DNA of 5,461 bases from Candidatus Margulisiibacteriota bacterium (lineage in GTDB: Bacteria; Margulisbacteria; WOR-1; O2-12-FULL-45-9): the NCBI GenBank assembly GCA_028714935.1, contig JAQTLJ010000089.1, positions 1-5,461 of the forward strand, given 5' to 3'. This document shows, piece after piece, positions 1 through 4,403 of this stretch (positions are counted from its first letter, which is position 1; each line of letters starts with the position of its first letter). The notes under the pieces are model-generated. The model did not search any database, was not told the origin of the DNA, and saw nothing but the letters and a program-made list of their open reading frames with translations. Made by a program: the position numbers and the translations under genes.

Positions 1-2
1 TT

Positions 3-188
3 TTTCTCTGGCTGGCCATGCTCTCCTGGTTCAAGCTCAGCCTGATCTTCCCGCTGACCGCTTTCGTCTATGTCTTCGTCGCGCTTCTGTCCTATTTCCT
101 GCTCTACGAAAAACTGATGCCGGTCAACTACTTCGGTGTTGTCCTGATCGCGCTGGGGATCTTTTTCCTTTTATATAAGCAGGTGTAA
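3..188 (+). CDS. DMT/EamA-like membrane transporter, C-terminal end (5' partial)
   Basis: The last 61 codons of a gene that begins before the window, read in the frame opening at base 3 and ending at TAA 186-188. The peptide is almost entirely hydrophobic. One membrane span covers about residues 14-35 and another about 42-58, joined by a short polar turn (YEKLMP, residues 35-40). It ends with a short basic tail (YKQV). The pattern of a helix, a Glu-Lys/Arg-Leu-x-Pro turn, then a Gly-rich last helix is the usual C-terminus of drug/metabolite transporter (DMT) proteins: EamA permeases, SMR-like pumps and ArnE-type flippases. The fragment cannot tell these apart, and the substrate is unknown. 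The stop codon lies 4 nt before the next start, so the gene is probably co-transcribed with the downstream genes. Membrane protein is secure; the superfamily is likely; any finer call is not supported. Confidence 0.7.
   Translation, partial: FLWLAMLSWFKLSLIFPLTAFVYVFVALLSYFLLYEKLMPVNYFGVVLIALGIFFLLYKQV
181..185 (+). promoter_or_regulatory. Ribosome binding site of the LEA14-like lipoprotein gene
   Basis: AGGTG lies 7 nt before the ATG at 193 and sits on the last codons of the upstream transporter gene. It is the clearest Shine-Dalgarno-like site in the window and supports the start at 193. Its position inside the preceding gene fits co-transcription. Confidence 0.5.
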
Positions 189-192
189 AACC

Positions 193-672
193 ATGAAAAA
201 ACTGATCCTGATCCCGGTCCTGTTCCTCATCAGCTTTATTCTGACCTCATGCGTCGAGCCCAAAGCGCCGACGGCCGAATATCTCAACTACGAGATCAGC
301 CGCGTCACGCTGGAAGGGATCGAGGTCAACTTTAATTTTGATGTCAGCAATCCCAACCCTCTGCCGGTCGATGTTTCCAAATACGCTTACAAAGTCTACA
401 TTAACAACAACGAGTTCCTGTCGGAAAACCGGCCCGGTTTCAACCTGCCGGCAAATAATAAGAAAAGGATCGTGATCCCGGTCAGCATCCGCTATGACAG
501 GCTCTTTGGCAGCGCCGCGGCTGTTCTGCAACAGATGGCTCAAGGCACCGACAAGATCGACTACCGGATCGAAGGTTCGGTCAGCGCCGGGGCGATGGGC
601 GTTACTGTTGGCACACCGATCAAAGCTTCGGGCACGATCCCGCTGCCAAAGAACATAAAGATAACCCAATAA
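193..672 (+). CDS. LEA type 2 (LEA14/WHy domain) lipoprotein
   Basis: A 159-residue protein with a classic lipoprotein signal: MKK, a hydrophobic core (residues 4-17) and lipobox L-T-S-C with the lipidated Cys at 20. The mature part matches the LEA_2/WHy (water stress and hypersensitive response) fold. It has a beta-rich stretch with V-N-F-N-F-D-V-S-N-P-N-P-L-P-V-D around 45-60, the diagnostic Asn-Pro-Asn-Pro motif at 53-56, a following strand with YKVYINN (66-72), and a second beta half ending in a G-T-I-P-L-P segment (147-152). One WHy domain fills the whole mature chain, the usual size for bacterial members. Such lipoproteins are envelope-anchored. Some have been linked to desiccation or stress tolerance, but no reaction is known. 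An AGGTG site 7 nt upstream supports this start. The gene ends one nucleotide before threonine synthase begins. Family assignment is strong; physiological role is unknown. Confidence 0.85.
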   Translation: MKKLILIPVLFLISFILTSCVEPKAPTAEYLNYEISRVTLEGIEVNFNFDVSNPNPLPVDVSKYAYKVYINNNEFLSENRPGFNLPANNKKRIVIPVSIRYDRLFGSAAAVLQQMAQGTDKIDYRIEGSVSAGAMGVTVGTPIKASGTIPLPKNIKITQ

Positions 673-673
673 T

Positions 674-1723
674 ATGCATTGGCAAGGCGTCATAGAAGAA
701 TACCGCGAATATCTGCCGGTGACCGACCGGACACCGGTCGTCACCTTTTACGAAGGCAATACCCCGCTCCTCCCAGCCAGATATCTTTCGCAATTAACCA
801 ATTGTAAAGTTTATTTAAAATATGAAGGGGCCAATCCGACCGGTTCATTCAAAGACCGCGGCATGACCATGGCGATCAGTAAAGCCAAAGAAAGGAACTG
901 CAAAGCGGTCATTTGCGCCTCGACCGGCAACACTTCCGCCTCCGCTTCGGCTTATGCCGCCCGGGCCGGGATGGATTGTATTGTTATTATCCCCAAAGGA
1001 AAGATCGCGCTCGGGAAACTTTCTCAGGCGATCATGCACGGGGCCAAAGTCTTTGAAGTGGACGGAAATTTTGACCAGGCGCTGAAGCTGGTCCGGGAAT
1101 TCGGAGAAAAATATCAGGTGGAGATCGTCAATTCGATCAATCCGTTCCGGATCGAAGGGCAAAAGACCGGCGCTTTTGAGGTTTGCAACCAGTTGAATGC
1201 CGTCCCCGACTTCCACGCCATTCCCGTCGGCAACGCCGGCAATATCACCGCTTACTGGAAAGGTTATAAAGAATATTACGGCGCCAAGAAGATCACTACC
1301 CTGCCGAAGATGATCGGTTTCCAGGCCGAAGGCGCGGCGCCGATCGTCCGCGGCCATCCGATCGAGAATCCGGAGACCCTGGCGACGGCGATCCGGATCG
1401 GCAATCCGGCCAGCTGGAAAGGCGCGGTGGCTGCCGCCGAAGAATCGGGCGGTTCGATCTCGATCGTGACCGATGAAGAGATCGTCAAGGCTTATCAGCT
1501 GGTCGCGCAGAAAGAAGGGCTCTTCTGCGAACCGGCCTCGGCCGCTTCGGTCGCCGGAACATTGAAGCTGGTCAAGGAGGGAAAGATCCCTGACGGTTCA
1601 ACTATTGTCTGTATTTTGACCGGCCACGGCCTCAAAGACCCGGACAACGCCATCATGTTCGGCGCCAAGCCGACATTCATCCCCTGCAAGCTCGAAGCGG
1701 TCGTCAAGCAACTTGGGTATTAA
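674..1723 (+). CDS. thrC: Threonine synthase (EC 4.2.3.1)
   Basis: A 349-residue cytoplasmic PLP enzyme that converts O-phospho-L-homoserine and water to L-threonine and phosphate, the last step of threonine synthesis. The N-terminus (W-x-G-V-I-E-E-Y-R-E-Y-L-P-V) and the E-G-N-T-P-L segment at 27-32 are typical of the short threonine synthases of the Thermus/Bacillus type. The PLP Schiff-base lysine is Lys60 in S-F-K-D-R-G (58-63). The substrate loop is S-T-G-N-T-S-A-S (83-90), the phosphate-binding loop is P-V-G-N-A-G-N (184-190), and the C-terminal E-P-A-S-A-A-S (286-292) and L-T-G-H-G-L-K-D (315-322) complete the fold-type II site. Length is normal, no key residue is missing, and there is no regulatory extension. 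Diaminopropionate or threonine deaminases share the fold but not this N-terminus. The ATG follows the previous stop by one base with no clear Shine-Dalgarno, so translation is probably coupled. No leader or T-box is visible. The 3' end overlaps the next gene by 11 nt. Confidence 0.96.
   Translation: MHWQGVIEEYREYLPVTDRTPVVTFYEGNTPLLPARYLSQLTNCKVYLKYEGANPTGSFKDRGMTMAISKAKERNCKAVICASTGNTSASASAYAARAGMDCIVIIPKGKIALGKLSQAIMHGAKVFEVDGNFDQALKLVREFGEKYQVEIVNSINPFRIEGQKTGAFEVCNQLNAVPDFHAIPVGNAGNITAYWKGYKEYYGAKKITTLPKMIGFQAEGAAPIVRGHPIENPETLATAIRIGNPASWKGAVAAAEESGGSISIVTDEEIVKAYQLVAQKEGLFCEPASAASVAGTLKLVKEGKIPDGSTIVCILTGHGLKDPDNAIMFGAKPTFIPCKLEAVVKQLGY
1713..1723 (+). other. 11-nt overlap of thrC and the DUF362 gene, with TTG start
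   Basis: The reading frame of the DUF362 gene opens with TTG at 1713-1715, inside the last codons of thrC, whose TAA is at 1721-1723. No good Shine-Dalgarno lies before the TTG. Termination-reinitiation (translational coupling) is therefore the likely way the second gene is translated. The exact start codon is inferred from family conservation beginning right after it, around residues 5-12. Confidence 0.6.
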
Positions 1724-2846
1724 CGCTCAAGTTTCCATCATCAAATGCGACAGTTATGACCTGATCGATATCGCACGTCTTTTGGCGCCCCTTGGCGGGA
1801 TGAGCCGTTTCGTCCGGCCCGGTCAAAAAGTGCTGATCAAACCCAATGCCCTCCTGGGCGAGACCCCCGAGCATGCGGTCACCACCCATCCAGCGCTCAT
1901 CTCCGCGGTCGTAAAAGAAGTTATTAAAGCCGGCGGGATCGCTTTAGTTGGCGATAGTCCCGGCAACGCTTACGCCAATGTCGCCGCAACGATGGAGAAA
2001 ACCGGCATCAAAAAGGCGGTCGAAACAGCCGGCGGACAACTTATTTATTTCCAACAGGCAGGCGTTGTCGGCAAAGGCAAGATACATATTGCCAGAGCAG
2101 TTATCGACGCCGATGTCATCATCAACCTGCCCAAACTCAAGACGCACAACCTGACAACGTTCACCGGAGCGATCAAGAACATGTTCGGGGTGGTCCCCGG
2201 TTTTAATAAAGCCCTCTACCACCGCCGGTTCCCCAATCCTAAGGATTTCGCAGCAGCCCTGGTCGACATCTTTGCCGCCGCTAAACCGACGCTTAATATC
2301 ATGGACGCGATCGTCGGCATGGAAGGGCTGGGGCCTTCGGCCGGACAACCGCGCAAGCTTGGCGTGGTCATCGCCTCCACCGATGGAGTAGCGATCGACG
2401 CGGTCAGCTCCTACCTTATCGGATACGATCCGGGAGAGATCGACACGACCGTTGCCGCTTTTAAGCGGGGCCTTGGCGAAATGCGCCTCGCCAACATTGA
2501 GATCTCGGGAGCGAGCCTCGCCGAAATAAGGCAACCCGATTGGAAACGAGCTTTAAATCTCTATTCTTTGGTCAAGCGCTGGCTGCCCGGATCTGTCTTT
2601 AACCTGATCAGACCGGTACTTAACCAACTCAAGGTCTGGCCGGTCATTGATCAGGAAAAATGCACCCGCTGCCTTGTCTGTGTTAATAACTGCCCGACCA
2701 GGACAATTGAGCAGGACAATAAAACTAAGATCGTGAAGATCAACCTCAAAGACTGCATCAGCTGTTTCTGCTGCCATGAGCTTTGTGAAGCAAAAGCGAT
2801 CCGGCTGGAGCGGTCATGGCTTGTCAGGCTGCTGAAGATAGGTTAG
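1713..2846 (+). CDS. DUF362 domain protein with C-terminal 2x[4Fe-4S] ferredoxin domain
   Basis: A 377-residue protein. Residues about 5-270 form a DUF362 domain (PF04015). Its conserved blocks are P-G-Q-K-V-L-I-K-P-N (36-45), T-T-H-P (57-60), G-D-S-P-G (80-84), N-L-P-K-L-K-T-H (138-145), G-A-I-K-N-M-F-G (152-159) and a Gly-rich segment (202-217). The ferredoxin domain has CxxCxxCxxxCP at Cys317/320/323/327 and CxxCxxCxxxC at Cys348/351/354/358, enough for two [4Fe-4S] clusters, plus an extra Cys353. The second motif ends in Cys-Glu instead of Cys-Pro. A hydrophobic, basic linker (283-309) joins the domains, and the tail (364-377) is amphipathic. No signal peptide is seen, so it is cytoplasmic or peripheral to the membrane. 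DUF362 proteins have no settled reaction; a redox role is inferred from the clusters. The start is TTG at 1713, inside thrC. The next in-frame ATG (codon 30) would delete conserved N-terminal sequence, so the TTG, or a non-standard start within a few codons, is preferred. Confidence 0.9.
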   Translation: MGINAQVSIIKCDSYDLIDIARLLAPLGGMSRFVRPGQKVLIKPNALLGETPEHAVTTHPALISAVVKEVIKAGGIALVGDSPGNAYANVAATMEKTGIKKAVETAGGQLIYFQQAGVVGKGKIHIARAVIDADVIINLPKLKTHNLTTFTGAIKNMFGVVPGFNKALYHRRFPNPKDFAAALVDIFAAAKPTLNIMDAIVGMEGLGPSAGQPRKLGVVIASTDGVAIDAVSSYLIGYDPGEIDTTVAAFKRGLGEMRLANIEISGASLAEIRQPDWKRALNLYSLVKRWLPGSVFNLIRPVLNQLKVWPVIDQEKCTRCLVCVNNCPTRTIEQDNKTKIVKINLKDCISCFCCHELCEAKAIRLERSWLVRLLKIG

Positions 2847-2858
2847 AATTGTTCCACT

Positions 2859-3122
2859 ATGGATGTTTGTCAAAGCTGCTCCATGCCGCTGCGCAGCGCC
2901 AACGATCTCGGCGCCAATGCCGACGGCAGCAAGAGCAAGGATTATTGCCATTTCTGCTTCCAGGCCGGCAAATTTACCGATGAAGGCATTACCATGGAGC
3001 AGAAGATCGTAAAAATGATCGCCCAGGCCCGCGAAATGAACATCCCGGAAAAAAATGCCCGGGAAATGGCGGAACAGATCCTGCCGACACTAAAACGTTG
3101 GCGGCGCTCAAATGGAAAATAG
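2859..3122 (+). CDS. Small putative zinc-ribbon domain protein (PF12674-like)
   Basis: An 87-residue cytoplasmic protein. The N-terminal half is a zinc ribbon with two Cys pairs: Cys4-x-x-Cys7 (V-C-Q-S-C-S-M-P-L) and Cys30-x-x-Cys33 (D-Y-C-H-F-C-F-Q), separated by the family signature G-A-N-A-D-G-S-K (18-25) and followed by G-K-F-T. This matches the putative zinc ribbon family PF12674 (zf-ribbon_2). The C-terminal half (about 45-83) is predicted helical and strongly basic at the end (K-R-W-R-R). Members are widespread in bacteria and archaea, sometimes fused to other domains, and have no proven function. A single tetrahedral zinc site formed by the four Cys is expected. The ATG is 12 nt after the DUF362 stop with no clear Shine-Dalgarno. 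The 3' end overlaps the next gene by 11 nt. Family call is firm; binding partner and role are unknown. Confidence 0.88.
   Translation: MDVCQSCSMPLRSANDLGANADGSKSKDYCHFCFQAGKFTDEGITMEQKIVKMIAQAREMNIPEKNAREMAEQILPTLKRWRRSNGK
3112..3122 (+). other. 11-nt overlap of the zinc-ribbon and lipoprotein genes
   Basis: The lipoprotein ATG at 3112 precedes the zinc-ribbon stop TAG (3120-3122) in another frame. No Shine-Dalgarno of note is seen upstream, so coupled translation is likely. The overlap has the same length as the one between thrC and the DUF362 gene. Confidence 0.6.
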
Positions 3123-3912
3123 ATTAAACAGGATTAACCGGCTAAGGATCCAGCCGATCGCGGCCTTTTTGTTTTTCTGTTTGCTGTTGACCGCCGGCTG
3201 CGCGCCGGTCAGCAAAGAAGTCGATTTCAGCCAGCCGCTTAAAGTTCTGCATAATGTGGACCTGGATTATAGTTTCATCAATAATATTGACCAGATCACC
3301 CCTCCCTACCCGGCCGGGAGCAAATACCAGATCGGGGATATCCCGACCGTCAAAGGAAAGTACTCCGTTCATAAATACATCATCGAATATCTCGGGCGAT
3401 CAGCAGAAAAAGGTGAAGCCAAGTTCCATGACCTTCTGGTCATCAAACTGGATAATTCCAACAAGATAGTGGATGCCTATAAATATACGCTGGAATGGGC
3501 CGACAGCCCCAGCCTGGCGCTCTACCGGATGGCGAATAAAGATGTTTTCCTCAAACCAGGCCTGAAGCTTGAAGCGCTGGGGTTAACCAGGGTTGTGCCG
3601 GAAAAACTGGGGCCAAAAGCTCCGGAACAGCGCCTGGCGACGCTGCCCGGAGAAAAGAAACGCCTGGGCGATGAATTTACTGCTGATGAAAAAGCTTACC
3701 TGGAAAAAGCGGATAAGGAGATCGAGTATGCGCAGGCACGGATCCGGGCCGGAGAGCTGACCCAGTCCGTTTATCAGAGCACCAAGAAAACTTTATCTGA
3801 ACTGCAGGCGCAGGCCGATTTTGCCTGGAAGGGCCACGGGCCGGAGATACTGAAACCAGCGCTCAAGAAATTGGACCGCATTTATCAACAGAACCGATAT
3901 CGGCTGCCTTGA
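3112..3912 (+). CDS. Lipoprotein of unknown function with helical C-terminus
   Basis: A 266-residue protein of no family I recognise. The N-terminus is a lipoprotein signal: a long basic n-region with four Arg in residues 4-12, a hydrophobic core (16-26) and lipobox L-T-A-G-C with the lipidated Cys at 30. Ala follows the Cys, with no Asp at +2. Residues about 40-165 look mixed alpha/beta with many aromatic residues (Y-S-V-H-K-Y-I-I-E-Y-L at 84-94, L-L-V-I-K-L-D at 108-114, Y-K-Y-T-L-E-W at 123-129). A Pro/Lys-rich linker (162-184) leads to a charged helical region (187-262) that could form a helical hairpin or coiled coil. There are no Cys beyond the signal region, no obvious catalytic motif and no further membrane span. 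The start ATG lies within the last codons of the zinc-ribbon gene, and no other nearby start retains the signal sequence. It is probably the last gene of the + strand block. Envelope location is well supported; function is unknown. Confidence 0.8.
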   Translation: MENRLNRINRLRIQPIAAFLFFCLLLTAGCAPVSKEVDFSQPLKVLHNVDLDYSFINNIDQITPPYPAGSKYQIGDIPTVKGKYSVHKYIIEYLGRSAEKGEAKFHDLLVIKLDNSNKIVDAYKYTLEWADSPSLALYRMANKDVFLKPGLKLEALGLTRVVPEKLGPKAPEQRLATLPGEKKRLGDEFTADEKAYLEKADKEIEYAQARIRAGELTQSVYQSTKKTLSELQAQADFAWKGHGPEILKPALKKLDRIYQQNRYRLP

Positions 3913-3927
3913 CCTTTCACCCCCTTC

Positions 3928-3949
3928 TTTTTCCAAAACATTGGAAAAA
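3928..3949. repeat. Perfect 9-bp AT-rich inverted repeat in the intergenic gap
   Basis: TTTTTCCAA (3928-3936), a 4-nt AACA loop, then TTGGAAAAA (3941-3949). It lies 16 nt after the stop of the 266-residue lipoprotein gene, inside the 74-nt gap before the next gene. The position suits a transcription end or an operator. However, the stem has only two G-C pairs and no T-run follows on the + strand (the next bases are A-rich). It is therefore not a textbook intrinsic terminator on either strand. No convincing -35/-10 pair was found in the gap. Confidence 0.5.
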
Positions 3950-3986
3950 AATGAAATAATCTCGAACTCCCGCCGATATATGCCTG

Positions 3987-4382
3987 ATGGGCATACGAAC
4001 TTTATTAATCATGACCGGGGCTGTCAATCCAGAGAGATTCAAAAAAAGCCGCAATCCGGTAGTACACGCCTACGCCGCTCTGGCGATCTTCCAGGCTAAG
4101 GCTAAAAAGGGAAAACCTCCCCTCGACAGCCTCGCCCAATCCCTGATCGCTGATTGCCTGACCGCGGACAACAAGTCGAACCTGAAGGCCCTTGGCGTCT
4201 ATAAAAAGCATTTCCAGAAATTTCAGTTTCGGCTCCTTCCGGGGGAAAAGTGCATGATCCAGAGAGCTTTTTACCATGAACTAGTGAAAAGAAATGATAC
4301 GGCTTTTACCGAGGCAGCGGTCGATCTCCTGCAGGCGCTGGAGATCGGCGTGGACCATTTGTTCGAACTCGCGGCCGGATGA
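3987..4382 (+). CDS. Hypothetical protein, 131 residues
   Basis: I do not recognise this protein. It is read from ATG 3987 to TGA 4380-4382. A second in-frame ATG at 4011 (codon 9) is an alternative start; neither has a clear Shine-Dalgarno. The chain appears mostly helical: N-P-V-V-H-A-Y-A-A-L-A-I-F-Q-A-K (23-38), a helix around 45-58, a basic aromatic stretch (Y72-K-K-H-F-Q-K-F-Q-F, to 81), and two C-terminal helices (about 89-102 and 105-129). There are only two Cys (57, 89), no CxxC pair, no signal peptide and no clear membrane span, so it is probably a small soluble cytoplasmic protein. Net charge is basic in the N-terminal two thirds and acidic at the C-terminus. Codon use resembles the neighbours, which supports a real gene. 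It is separated from the upstream block by 74 nt, so it may have its own promoter. It faces the convergent propeller gene 21 nt away. Confidence 0.6.
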   Translation: MGIRTLLIMTGAVNPERFKKSRNPVVHAYAALAIFQAKAKKGKPPLDSLAQSLIADCLTADNKSNLKALGVYKKHFQKFQFRLLPGEKCMIQRAFYHELVKRNDTAFTEAAVDLLQALEIGVDHLFELAAG

Positions 4383-4403
4383 CCGGGTGAATTAACGACC
4401 GAC

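Noticed and set aside
247..1357. Long - strand open frames (247-744 and 845-1357)
   Set aside because: Both lie opposite the LEA14-like and thrC genes, whose motifs are unambiguous. The antisense products show no recognisable domain.
1944..2534. A 196-codon open frame on the - strand
   Set aside because: It is antisense to the well-conserved DUF362 domain. Its composition is what a shadow frame of a GC-leaning gene gives, and no family motif is seen.
3928..3949. The palindrome as an intrinsic terminator
   Set aside because: The stem has only two G-C pairs and is followed by A-rich bases, with no T-run on either strand. It is kept as an inverted repeat only.
4383..4403. A shared bidirectional terminator between the convergent genes
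   Set aside because: The 21-nt gap holds no inverted repeat or T-run. The nearby TCGGCAGCCGA at 4408-4418 is too short and lies inside the propeller gene.
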